Positions 1 to 5,403 of a stretch of DNA of 14,107 nt are shown in pieces. The notes beneath the pieces are model-generated. The model was not told the origin of the DNA and made no database searches. It saw only the letters and a program-made list of their open reading frames with translations. Numbering within the stretch: position 1 is the stretch's first letter; each line of letters begins with the position of its first letter. This stretch comes from Deltaproteobacteria bacterium RBG_13_61_14 (GTDB lineage Bacteria; RBG-13-61-14). The position numbers and the translations under genes are program-made. The stretch lies in the NCBI GenBank assembly GCA_001797815.1, contig MGQK01000053.1:118422-132528 (forward strand). The letters run 5' to 3'.

Positions 1-23
1 CCTCTCGATTCCATCAGGTTTTT

Positions 24-138
24 TTTCGTATATCGTATATCGTATTCAGGATTCCGTATTCCGCAGACGGGAATTTAAATGAGCCGCCCTCTCTCCTGAT
101 CCTCTTATACGATATACGGCATACGATATACGAAATAC
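24..138. repeat. Inverted pair of TCGTATA-type 7-mer repeats downstream of yicC
   Basis: The left arm (24-45) is a run of the 7-mer TCGTATA. The right arm (106-138) is its inverse with small changes. Positions 24-38 (TTTCGTATATCGTAT) pair perfectly with 121-135, and after two mismatched bases CGTAT at 41-45 pairs with 114-118. The loop is about 60-80 bases. The element begins about 10 bases past the yicC stop, so it would form a long AT-rich stem in the yicC transcript. No T-run typical of an intrinsic terminator follows it. Function unknown; one of several repeats of the same design in this window. Confidence 0.75.
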
Positions 139-148
139 CTTATTGTGC

Positions 149-1018
149 CTACTCCAGATTCTGCACCTGCTCCCGCATCCGTTCCAACTCCGCCTTGATT
201 TCCACCACCACCTGGGACAACTCCGCGTCCTGGACCTTGGCGCCCACGGTGTTGGCCTCCCGGTGCATCTCCTGGAGCAGGAAATCCAGGCGCCGTCCCA
301 CCGGCTCCCGGTCGGCCAGGATCTCCCCGAACTTGGCCGCGTGGGTCCGGAGCCGCACCAGCTCCTCGCTCACGTCCGAGCGCTCGGCCACCAGCACCAC
401 TTCCTGCGCCAGCCGGATCGGGTCCGCCTCCACGGCCAGGTCTTTCAGCCTCCGCATGAGCCGCTCGCGAAAGGCTTCCACTCCCCGCCGGGCATGAGCC
501 TCCACATACCCGACCCGCTCCTTAAGCAGCTTCAGCCGCTCGGCCAGATCCCGGGCCAGGGCTTCGCCTTCCGCGGCCCGGCTGGACGAGAGCGCGGCCA
601 GGCAAAGGCTAAAAATCTCTCTTGCCGCTTCCCAGGCCGCGGCCGAGAAGGACTCCATCTCCAAGTTCATAATAACATCTTTTTGTTGGAGGAGCAACGC
701 CAGGTCCGGCTGGCCGGAAAGCCCAAGCTCCGCCTGCATCTGCCGCATCAGGGTCAGGTAGCCCTGGGCCAGGCTCCGGTTCCAGGAAAGCTCAGCCGGA
801 GCAGTCGCCGGACCCAGGGTTACCGTCAGCTCCACCCGTCCCCGGTTAAGGCGGCTCTTGATCAAACCTTGGACCTCGGATTCCAGCGCCTGCATCTCGG
901 CCGGCAGAAAAAGCCGCACGTCCAGGAACCGGTGGTTCACCGACCGGGCCTCCACCACGAGCTTCCGGCCGAGCATCTCGCCCTCCGCCCGGCCAAAACC
1001 CGTCATGCTCTGTGCCAT
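149..1018 (-). CDS. yicC: YicC/YloC family endoribonuclease
   Basis: The product has 289 residues, the normal family length. It opens with the family's hallmark N-terminus (MTGFGRAEG from residue 5, then VEARSVNHRFLD). It ends with the DUF1732 region (LLQEMHREANTVGAKVQD, then VVVEIKAELERMREQVQNLE), where conserved acidic residues and a histidine sit. Members are cytoplasmic RNases; the E. coli protein is linked to turnover of small RNAs such as RyhB. The ATG start is supported by AGGAG at 1024-1028. In related Deltaproteobacteria the gene is commonly beside DUF4416 and upstream of the gmk region, which would lie left of this window. Here a 2.6 kb accessory insert and a tandem repeat precede it, so it may need its own promoter; I could not identify one. 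Family assignment is secure. Confidence 0.95.
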   Translation of the reverse strand: MAQSMTGFGRAEGEMLGRKLVVEARSVNHRFLDVRLFLPAEMQALESEVQGLIKSRLNRGRVELTVTLGPATAPAELSWNRSLAQGYLTLMRQMQAELGLSGQPDLALLLQQKDVIMNLEMESFSAAAWEAAREIFSLCLAALSSSRAAEGEALARDLAERLKLLKERVGYVEAHARRGVEAFRERLMRRLKDLAVEADPIRLAQEVVLVAERSDVSEELVRLRTHAAKFGEILADREPVGRRLDFLLQEMHREANTVGAKVQDAELSQVVVEIKAELERMREQVQNLE

Positions 1019-1043
1019 ATCATCTCCTGTCGTAACTCATCTT

Positions 1044-1099
1044 AAGGTGTCAAGGTGTCATGGTGTCATGGTGTCATGGTGTCATGGTGTCAGGATGTC
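1044..1099. repeat. Seven tandem 8-bp units, NNGGTGTC
   Basis: Seven contiguous 8-bp units run without interruption: AAGGTGTC twice, ATGGTGTC four times, then AGGATGTC. The first two bases vary and the core is nearly fixed. The array lies 26 bases upstream of the yicC start, so on the yicC strand it would read as GACACCAT repeats in a 5' leader. No inverted partner array was found nearby, unlike the other periodic repeats here. Perfect central units make slippage and copy-number variation likely. Confidence 0.9.
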
Positions 1100-1108
1100 A
1101 AGGTGGGG

Positions 1109-1167
1109 GACAGACATTCCGCCTTCGCGGAGGACGAAGCGCTTCGGCGCAGTCTCTCTTGTCTGTC
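1109..1167. repeat. Compound hairpin between yicC and the AT-rich gene
   Basis: GACAGACA at 1109-1116 pairs with TGTCTGTC at 1160-1167. Inside are a hairpin TCCGC-CTTC-GCGGA (1118-1131) and a perfect 12-bp palindrome CGAAGCGCTTCG (1135-1146). No T-run follows on either strand. It probably belongs to the palindromic intergenic elements of this genome; role unknown. Confidence 0.5.
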
Positions 1168-1206
1168 ATCCTTTAACCGCTGTCAAGCCTTATATCTTAT
1201 ATTAGC

Positions 1207-1216
1207 CTCTGACCCC
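1207..1216 (-). repeat. GGGGTCAGAG signature motif, minus orientation
   Basis: The minus strand reads GGGGTCAGAG just after the end of the AT-rich gene at 1228. The identical 10-mer occurs on the plus strand at 13545-13554 after the crotonase gene. I recall similar motifs recurring in intergenic regions of many environmental genomes, often near REP-associated transposase genes, but no transposase is visible here. The assignment is tentative. Confidence 0.4.
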
Positions 1217-1227
1217 AAACTTTCCGG

Positions 1228-1902
1228 TCAAGAACTCTTCACTCCAAGTATTTTTCGAAACTCATCTTCTATGAGCCTTTTAATTTCTGGAACTTTTTCT
1301 TGATATGCTTTTAAAGAGATTATCCACTCATTGATCGCCCTGTGTTCCCCACCTGTTTCCTTTTCTTCTTGTAGGGCGAGAATAAACTTTATTGTAGGAT
1401 CAAAAATTCCTTCAATAACATCACCTATTTTTCCACATAATGCTTCATCAAAGTATAATCTATTTAAATTAAAGTAACGATCCATTTCCCTTATCTGTTT
1501 ATATGTCTTTTCACCGAGTTTTTCTTTCGAGGGTTGCCCTTCGTATCCGATAGAGTTAAGGAATTCTCCCGCAGAATAGTATGCCTCTATAAATTTAGCG
1601 TAAAACTCAGCAATGATTACGGCTCTTCTGTCATGCAGCTTACTGAATCGTATTTCATGCTCAAGCGCCTTCATTTCTAAATCTTTTCGAAGCATTTCTA
1701 TTTCTCTATCTTTGTCATGCTGCAATTTAATCTTAAAGGATTCGAGTTCCTTCTCTAGTATCGCTTTATAGCTCTCTATGTTTTTAGATAATAGATGGAG
1801 GATAAGACTTCGGAATAAAAAACCGAGAACCACCAGTAGAAGTGCATTAGTCGCCGCACTTATGGCACCCAATAAAATAAAATTACAAATATCACTTGAC
1901 AT
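1228..1902 (-). CDS. Membrane-anchored coiled-coil protein, unknown function
   Basis: The product has 224 residues from the ATG at 1902, which has GAAGG ten bases upstream. A GTG seven codons earlier lacks a usable ribosome site. Residues about 5-35 form a hydrophobic membrane segment (ICNFILLGAISAATNALLL onward). Residues about 40-95 are a charged heptad-like coiled coil (ESYKAILEKELESFKIKLQ, then DREIEMLRKDLEMKALEHE). A helical C-terminal domain follows, starting near FSKLHDRRAVIIAEFYAKF. Single-pass proteins of this shape recur as hypothetical genes in defence and accessory islands, but I recognise no named family. The gene is markedly AT-rich beside its GC-rich neighbours, and repeat signatures lie just outside both ends (1207-1216 and 1931-1955). 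Both points suggest horizontal acquisition. No catalytic motif is visible. Confidence 0.8.
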   Translation of the reverse strand: MSSDICNFILLGAISAATNALLLVVLGFLFRSLILHLLSKNIESYKAILEKELESFKIKLQHDKDREIEMLRKDLEMKALEHEIRFSKLHDRRAVIIAEFYAKFIEAYYSAGEFLNSIGYEGQPSKEKLGEKTYKQIREMDRYFNLNRLYFDEALCGKIGDVIEGIFDPTIKFILALQEEKETGGEHRAINEWIISLKAYQEKVPEIKRLIEDEFRKILGVKSS

Positions 1903-1930
1903 TTTATTTTGACCTTCTTTCACCTACTCA

Positions 1931-1955
1931 ATTCGGGGGACACCATACTTAATTC
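1931..1955 (-). repeat. GTATGGTGTCCCC signature motif upstream of the AT-rich gene
   Basis: The minus strand reads GAATT, AAGTATGGTGTCCCCC, then GAAT, ending about 30 bases before the AT-rich gene's start. From memory this motif class recurs between genes of environmental genomes and is often associated with REP elements. With the GGGGTCAGAG motif at 1207-1216 it brackets the gene. Confidence 0.35.
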
Positions 1956-1965
1956 CCTATTCTTT

Positions 1966-1998
1966 CCGCGATCCCGCTCAAAGGCGGGACGGTCGCGG
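1966..1998. repeat. GC-rich hairpin downstream of the HEPN gene
   Basis: CCGCGA (1966-1971) pairs with TCGCGG (1993-1998), and TCCCGC (1972-1977) with GCGGGA (1984-1989). The loop is six bases and there is a three-base bulge. It lies about 100 bases beyond the HEPN stop on the minus strand. No T-run follows there, so it is not a classical terminator. Confidence 0.45.
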
Positions 1999-2099
1999 CT
2001 ACCCCGAAAAATCTGCGAAATCAGACCTCGGCGAGCTCGGTCGAGCCGCGTCATCTGCGGATGCTCCTTGCCTTCTTCCCCTCCCCAGAAAAGGCCAGG

Positions 2100-2513
2100 C
2101 TATTTCAGCGCCCCCTTGGGCAGTTTGGAGCGCACCGCCTCCCGGACTTGACGGGCCACGGCCACCGCTTGCTTGGCTTCCTGTCGCGTGATCGGTTCCT
2201 CCTCTTCCGGACATCTTCCATTAACCGCATACTGGGTCAGGGTAAAGAGCAAGTCCATTTCCAGGCCCAACTCGATTTCGGCGGGAGCCAACTGGATTAT
2301 CGCTCGGAGGTCATGAGTCTTGGGAAAGGCAATGCCTCTGGCGATCAAAAGCGACTTCAGATATTTTTCGGCGCATTGCTGCGCATGAAAGCAAACCGTA
2401 TCGAACGGGCAATTCTTTTTTAGCTTCAGAGTGTGTTCGGCATTGCGGAGGTCGTGCTCAGCCTTTTCGATCCATTGTCTGACTAAATTCAAGGTTTCAG
2501 GCGGCGCGTTCAT
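2100..2513 (-). CDS. HEPN domain protein, partner of the MNT protein
   Basis: The product has 137 residues. The ATG at 2513 is preferred over longer readings because the domain starts there and it overlaps the end of the upstream MNT gene by 17 bases. The HEPN pattern (PF05168 type) is clear: VRQWIEKAEHDLRNAEHTL (residues about 11-29), then CFHAQQCAEKYLKSLL, then FPKTHDL, then LTQYAVNGRCP and a C-terminal helix. HEPN proteins paired with MNT proteins form toxin-antitoxin or related modules in which HEPN is the candidate RNase. The strict R-x(4-6)-H ribonuclease motif of HepT-type toxins is not seen: the only R-to-H pair (ARGIAFPKTH) has seven residues between them. RNase activity is therefore unproven. 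Confidence 0.88.
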   Translation of the reverse strand: MNAPPETLNLVRQWIEKAEHDLRNAEHTLKLKKNCPFDTVCFHAQQCAEKYLKSLLIARGIAFPKTHDLRAIIQLAPAEIELGLEMDLLFTLTQYAVNGRCPEEEEPITRQEAKQAVAVARQVREAVRSKLPKGALK

Positions 2514-2817
2514 AGACCACTTTGCCTTCCCGGAGCGCGGGGTAAATGATGGTGCCGACGATGTCCTTGTATTTGTCAATCTGTTCCGGGGTGAAAACCA
2601 GGATATCCGCGGGCAGGGCGATCCCCCAGAGCGCGACGTGGATCTCCGCCGCTTTTTTTCTTCGCGACCCGGTCAGTCGCATGACCACCAGCAAGTCCGC
2701 GTCGCTGTCCGGCCCGCCTTCACCCCGGGCATGGGAGCCGAAGAGGATAATCTTTTCCGGGTCGAATTTTTCCACGATCCGGCGGATCATCTCCTGGATT
2801 TTCTCTTGCGCCGTCAT
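2497..2817 (-). CDS. MNT-type nucleotidyltransferase (antitoxin candidate)
   Basis: The product has 106 residues, the normal size of minimal nucleotidyltransferases. The active-site pattern GS-x10-DxD is complete in GSHARGEGGPDSDADLLVV, so both metal-binding aspartates are present. In the HEPN/MNT pairs that have been studied, the MNT protein adds AMP to the HEPN toxin to silence it; that role here is inferred from family and neighbour. The gene is first of the pair and overlaps the HEPN gene. A weak AGAAG precedes the ATG. A possible promoter (TTGCTT at 2852-2857, 17-base gap, TAAGAT at 2829-2834 on the minus strand) would leave almost no leader, so I do not list it separately. A resident DNA-repair or resistance nucleotidyltransferase is a less likely reading. 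Confidence 0.9.
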   Translation of the reverse strand: MTAQEKIQEMIRRIVEKFDPEKIILFGSHARGEGGPDSDADLLVVMRLTGSRRKKAAEIHVALWGIALPADILVFTPEQIDKYKDIVGTIIYPALREGKVVYERAA

Positions 2818-2907
2818 TTTCTTCTTTTATCTTATTAGGTTGCAAAATCAAAAGCAAGTCGCATACCGATACACCCTCCCTGCCACCCTGCCACTCTGGT
2901 CCACCTC

Positions 2908-3246
2908 TCAGGGACCGATGATGTCGAGCAGGCCCTCGATGATGCGATTCACCTCCGCTTCCGGCAGGCGGCCTAATTTCTTGCCGAGTCTTTCGGTGGA
3001 AAGGGTGCGAACCTGGCTGATCTTGACCCAGGAGGGTTTGTGCAAAAGGCGCTCGGGCAGGGGATAAGTCAAGGGGAACCCGGCGCGCTGGGGCTGACTG
3101 GTAATCGCCAAGGCCATGATGGTCCCGGAGCGCTCGTTGAAAATCTCCCGGCTGAGGACCAGGACCGGCCGGCGGCGGGTTTGTTCGCGGCCCCGGCCCG
3201 GCGATAGCTCGACCCAGTAGATGTCTCCTCTCAGAATTCGGGCCAT
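2908..3246 (-). CDS. MazF/PemK-family mRNA interferase toxin
   Basis: The product has 112 residues, typical for the family. It opens with the beta-barrel signature RGDIYWVEL, then GREQTRRRPVLVLS, ALAITSQPQ and SWVKISQVRTLSTERLGKKLG. The conserved arginine (R26, in RRRPVLVLS) and Thr49-Ser50 (AITSQ) match the catalytic positions of MazF, so it is predicted to cut single-stranded RNA at a short sequence. Its start overlaps the antitoxin's end by 16 bases, the usual coupling that keeps antitoxin in excess. It ends with the family helix EVNRIIEGLLDII. It should be regulated with the antitoxin from the promoter at 3490-3515. No sign of decay. Confidence 0.93.
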   Translation of the reverse strand: MARILRGDIYWVELSPGRGREQTRRRPVLVLSREIFNERSGTIMALAITSQPQRAGFPLTYPLPERLLHKPSWVKISQVRTLSTERLGKKLGRLPEAEVNRIIEGLLDIIGP

Positions 3247-3467
3247 GCTTCGCCGAAAAGCCTTTCCTCGGCCAGGGCGCGCTCTTCCTCCAGGTCCAGC
3301 TTATTGAGCTCCTCGGCCAGGCGGGTCCGCTCCCAGCGCGCGAGCTTTTCCTTGAGCGCCGCCTGGATAGCCTGGCTGCGGTTGGGATAGCGCCCCTGCT
3401 TGACCCAGCGGTCCACCGTGCGCAGCAATTGCTCGTCCAGCGTGATCGCGACCTTGGCCGTGCTCAT
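3231..3467 (-). CDS. Ribbon-helix-helix antitoxin of the MazF-like toxin
   Basis: The product has 78 residues. Residues about 4-45 form a ribbon-helix-helix DNA-binding domain: a short strand KVAITLDEQ, helix LLRTVDRWV, the turn YPNRSQA, and helix IQAALKEKLARW. The rest is an acidic, probably flexible tail (LDLEEERALAEERLFGEAWPEF) that should wrap the toxin. GGAGG at 3475-3479 supports the ATG. The pairing of an RHH antitoxin with a MazF-type toxin is well known. Such antitoxins repress their own operon, and an inverted repeat suited to that lies just upstream (3478-3502). Confidence 0.92.
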   Translation of the reverse strand: MSTAKVAITLDEQLLRTVDRWVKQGRYPNRSQAIQAALKEKLARWERTRLAEELNKLDLEEERALAEERLFGEAWPEF

Positions 3468-3477
3468 CTTCCTGCCT

Positions 3478-3502
3478 CCGGTATGCTAGATTATCATACC
3501 GG
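3478..3502. promoter_or_regulatory. Operator of the RHH/MazF-like operon
   Basis: CCGGTATG (3478-3485) and CATACCGG (3495-3502) are perfect 8-bp inverted arms separated by nine bases. The repeat covers the presumed -10 region and reaches the antitoxin's Shine-Dalgarno at 3475-3479. Antitoxin bound here would block its own promoter. The arms are seen directly; the binding is inferred. Confidence 0.7.
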
Positions 3503-3515
3503 CGAGAGCTGTCAA
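3490..3515 (-). promoter_or_regulatory. Sigma70-like promoter of the antitoxin-toxin operon
   Basis: On the minus strand a consensus TTGACA (3510-3515) is followed by GATAAT (3490-3495, five of six consensus bases) with a 14-base gap. A 16-base gap to TAATCT at 3488-3493 is the alternative -10. The short gap is not ideal, but the perfect -35 and the overlap with the operator make the promoter likely. Confidence 0.55.
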
Positions 3516-3581
3516 GTCCTGATCCGGCCGCCGGCCGGAGTCTGCCGACTTTGACCGCGCGGCCGAGGGTTTATCCCGACT

Positions 3582-4118
3582 TCACGCTTCCACCAAGCGA
3601 CGAAGATTATCTTTATAGACTTCCCGCAAGCGGTTGAGCATCCCGATCACCGCCTCCTCCGCGTAGTCGGGATAAGTCCAGGCCAGGGCTTTAAAGGTCC
3701 CGCTCTCGTAGATCAAGGTCAGGTCCGCGTAAATCCCCTGGCCCAGGTAAGGCCGGTGCGCCGCCCCTTTGCCGGTGGCCAAAATCAAATGCTGAAAGTT
3801 GAGATAGCCCGGGTCCAGGTTCACCCGCCGCGGCCCGGCTTCGGCCAATTCCCGCTCCAGGTTATTGGTGAACAGCTTGATCTCAGGCAGCGCTTCCGGC
3901 CGGATCAGGTCCCGGAAACTCAGGAACCGGCGAAAAAGCGGGGCGCCCATTTCTTCCTGATAGTAAGACGTCCGCTGGAACGGGACTTCCTTGCTCTGGT
4001 AATCGCACGCTCCGAAGCGCTCCTGCAGCCGCTCCTGGCATTGCTCGAAGCGGCCGCGATCCGCGTAGATCGCGCTCAGGAACAGCTTGGCCCGCTCCGC
4101 CGGCTTGGGCACACTCAT
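3582..4118 (-). CDS. DUF4416 family protein
   Basis: The product has 178 residues from the ATG at 4118, which has AAGGG nine bases upstream; an in-frame TTG two codons earlier is too close to that site. The sequence matches DUF4416: KPAERAKLFLSAIYAD at the start, then PFQRTSYYQEEMG, IKLFTNNLERELA, RRVNLDPGYLNFQHLILATGKG, YLGQGIYADLTLIYESG, and WTYPDYAEEAVIGMLNRLREVY at the end. The family is common in Desulfobacterota and related bacteria and is often encoded next to yicC. Its biochemical role is not established, so I give none. No signal peptide or membrane segment is visible. In this genome the expected link to yicC is broken by the TA and coiled-coil genes. Confidence 0.88.
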   Translation of the reverse strand: MSVPKPAERAKLFLSAIYADRGRFEQCQERLQERFGACDYQSKEVPFQRTSYYQEEMGAPLFRRFLSFRDLIRPEALPEIKLFTNNLERELAEAGPRRVNLDPGYLNFQHLILATGKGAAHRPYLGQGIYADLTLIYESGTFKALAWTYPDYAEEAVIGMLNRLREVYKDNLRRLVEA

Positions 4119-4211
4119 GGTCAAAATCCCTTCGCAGCTATCTTAACACCGCGACCGGCACCGGCCAAGCCCTAACCCGGCCGAGCCGGAAGCAAAGAAA
4201 AAGGGGAAGAT

Positions 4212-4443
4212 TTCACGCAAAGGCGCCAAGACGCTAAGGGTTAAAGCTTCCCGAGAAGAGAGAGCAACTCGGATTGCAGGTCTTTTTTTCCTCTCACGAC
4301 TGCGCCGCCCTCGGCCGTGAGCTCGGGCCGAACGGCAAAGAAGCAAAGTCGCAAAGGAACAAGACTCTTGGCGTCTTCAGGTTCTTGGTGTCGGCTTCTT
4401 CTCTCTTTCTCCTCACCTTGGCGACTTTGCGGCTTAGCGTGAA
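4212..4443. repeat. Inverted pair of NCGCNAAG repeats with a nested second pair
   Basis: The left arm (4212-4238) and the reverse complement of the right arm (4417-4443) both start TTCACGC and continue as alternating NAAG and NCGC tetramers. They agree at 22 of 27 positions, and all five differences fall on every fourth base, the variable N. Nested in the loop are three GCAAAGNN units (4335-4358) and an inverse CTTG/GCGT-rich stretch (4367-4400), plus a copy of the TCGGCC...GGCCGAACGG palindrome (4311-4335). This accounts for most of the gene-free stretch between DUF4416 and the broken amidohydrolase. ORFs here are by-products of the repeat. Confidence 0.8.
4311..4335. repeat. TCGGCC...GGCCGAACGG palindrome, copy 1
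   Basis: A 25-base sequence starting TCGGCCGTGAGCTC and ending GGGCCGAACGG. It recurs at 5245-5269 with a single G-to-A change. It is near-palindromic (GGCC arms around TGAGCTC). It resembles dispersed palindromes with a GAGCTC-type centre and a CCGAACGG end known from many genomes. Function unknown. Confidence 0.7.
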
Positions 4444-4491
4444 ATTCTTCTTTCAGCCCGGCATAAAATCGAGCCCGCTTGGGCAAGGATT

Positions 4492-4943
4492 TCAGCCGTA
4501 AGCGCCCAAAAGTTTCCGGCCATTGCCGGCAAAGATCGGCTCCAGGCACTCCTGGCTCAAGCCCAGGCTCCGCACTGCCGCGGCCATGTTCTTGATCTCC
4601 ACCCGGGGATAATTGGACCCGAACACCAGCTTGTGCCGCAGGCTTTTTCCACCGCGCTCTTGCGGTGCGGGTCCACGCTGGCGAAGCCGACGAAGCGGTC
4701 GCTCATCCGGCAAAGCTCGGCGATCAGCTCGTTGGAGTAGATCTGGCAGCCCCGGCTGGTCCGGGCGTCAATGGGCAGGACCACGGCCCGCTCCAGCCCG
4801 GCCACGTCCAGTTCTAAAAGAAACGTGCGGAGCGGCTGGGGATGGTTGCGGATGAAGAAGACGTCCCGCGCAATCCGGGCCAGGTCCGGCTCGCGCTCGA
4901 ACAGCTCCCGCACCAGAAGCGGGTGGGTATGGAAATCCAACAT
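4492..4943 (-). pseudogene. Amidohydrolase (PF04909-like) remnant with internal deletion
   Basis: The gene starts well: an ATG with AGGAG at 4951-4955, then MLDFHTHPLLV with the metal-binding HxH of amidohydrolases, and family-like sequence through RMSDRFVGFASVDPHRKSA (residue about 95). Near 4650, at a GGAAAAAGCC tract, the reading shifts. A C-terminal piece follows in another frame: LRHKLVFGSNYPRVEIKNMA, then the ending FAGNGRKLLGAYG at 4492. N and C parts together give only about 150 residues against the usual 260-300. Roughly 110-150 residues from the middle, including the central metal-binding histidines, are missing. This is a deletion plus frame change, not a simple frameshift. The remnant adjoins dense repeats on both sides. 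The product should be non-functional. Confidence 0.75.
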
Positions 4944-5021
4944 GGTCCTTCTCCTGGGGGCTTAGGGTTTCGGTCTGGTATTTTACGCGGTCTTGAGATG
5001 CCGGGCAAGTGGGAGTGGCGG

Positions 5022-5158
5022 CTTGCCCACCCCCATTTTTGGGCCGCACCGCATATTTTCGGCCTGCGTAGGGGCGCAATTCATTGCGCCCAGTTCCTGG
5101 CAGGGCGCGATAAATCGCGCCCCTACCCATGGTTCCCGGAAAAATGGGGGTGGGCAAG
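5022..5158. repeat. 137-bp MITE-like element with 19-bp perfect terminal inverted repeats
   Basis: The left end CTTGCCCACCCCCATTTTT (5022-5040) is the exact reverse complement of 5140-5158. Inside are two palindromes of one design, 9-bp arms around a 2-base centre: GGGCGCAAT-TC-ATTGCGCCC (5072-5091) and GGGCGCGAT-AA-ATCGCGCCC (5103-5122). They begin with GTAG and end with CTAC respectively. GTGGCGG directly abuts the left end (5015-5021) and recurs three bases beyond the right end (5162-5168), a possible target-site duplication. No coding capacity is evident. The layout closely parallels 9384-9531. Confidence 0.75.
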
Positions 5159-5201
5159 GGCGTGGCGGTAGAGCGGGTTGTTGCCGCATGATGGTTAGGT
5201 T

Positions 5202-5307
5202 GCGCGGGTGAGGCTTTCGACCGTGAGCTCCCTTCGGTCTGCCTTCGGCCGTGAGCTCAGGCCGAACGGAGCCTCAGGGTCGAAGACAGCCGAACGGTCA
5301 CCCGCGC
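5202..5307. repeat. Palindrome cluster upstream of tetR, with TCGGCC...GGCCGAACGG copy 2
   Basis: GCGCGGGTGA (5202-5211) is the exact reverse complement of 5298-5307. Inside are related CCGTGAGCTC and CCGAACGG motifs: 5220-5230, the near-palindrome at 5245-5269 (24 of 25 bases as at 4311-4335), and a further CCGAACGG at 5290-5297. TTCGACC near 5216-5222 faces GGTCGAA near 5279-5285. The stretch ends about 50 bases before the tetR promoter. With 5022-5158 it fills most of the gene-free boundary between the two divergent-history halves of the window. Confidence 0.6.
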
Positions 5308-5356
5308 CCCGATGTAACGAGCTTAAACTTAAGGTCTGGGTCAAAGAAAAATTTTC

Positions 5357-5385
5357 TTGACAGGATCAGGTAAAGTTGCTATTAA
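5357..5385 (+). promoter_or_regulatory. Sigma70-like promoter of tetR
   Basis: A consensus TTGACA (5357-5362) is followed after exactly 17 bases by TATTAA (5380-5385). Spacing is ideal and the -10 matches four of six positions. The transcription start would fall near 5392, only a few bases before the GTG codons of tetR, so the message would be nearly leaderless. The operator-like sequence at 5386-5403 begins at the very next base. Confidence 0.7.
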
Positions 5386-5403
5386 TTACACCGGGTGGTG
5401 AAA
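5386..5403. promoter_or_regulatory. Candidate TetR operator O1, over the tetR start
   Basis: TTACACCGGGTGGTGAAA matches the perfect palindrome at 6055-6072 at 14 of 18 positions, including both CACC and GGTGAAA flanks. It lies just downstream of the -10 box and contains the GTG start codon or codons, an arrangement that would give simple autorepression. Protein binding is inferred. Confidence 0.6.

Noticed and set aside
143-1045. 300-codon plus-strand ORF over yicC
   Set aside because: Antisense to a clear YicC family gene; low-complexity His/Leu/Gln-rich translation.
1044-1099. Possible CRISPR array
   Set aside because: Units are 8 bp and contiguous, with no spacers and no cas genes nearby.
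1966-1998. Intrinsic terminator for the HEPN operon
   Set aside because: The stem is GC-rich but no T-run follows on the minus strand, and it lies about 100 bases past the stop.
3524-3538. Hairpin CCGGCC-GCC-GGCCGG between DUF4416 and the antitoxin as a terminator
   Set aside because: No T-run on the minus strand; short GC palindromes are expected in DNA of this composition.
4143-4549. Small ORFs on both strands between DUF4416 and the amidohydrolase remnant
   Set aside because: They translate the NCGCNAAG repeat arms and have no ribosome site or family pattern.
4768-5211. Several small ORFs around the 137-bp element
   Set aside because: They read through palindromes (peptides such as GAQFIAP); in-frame length comes from the repeat, not from a gene.
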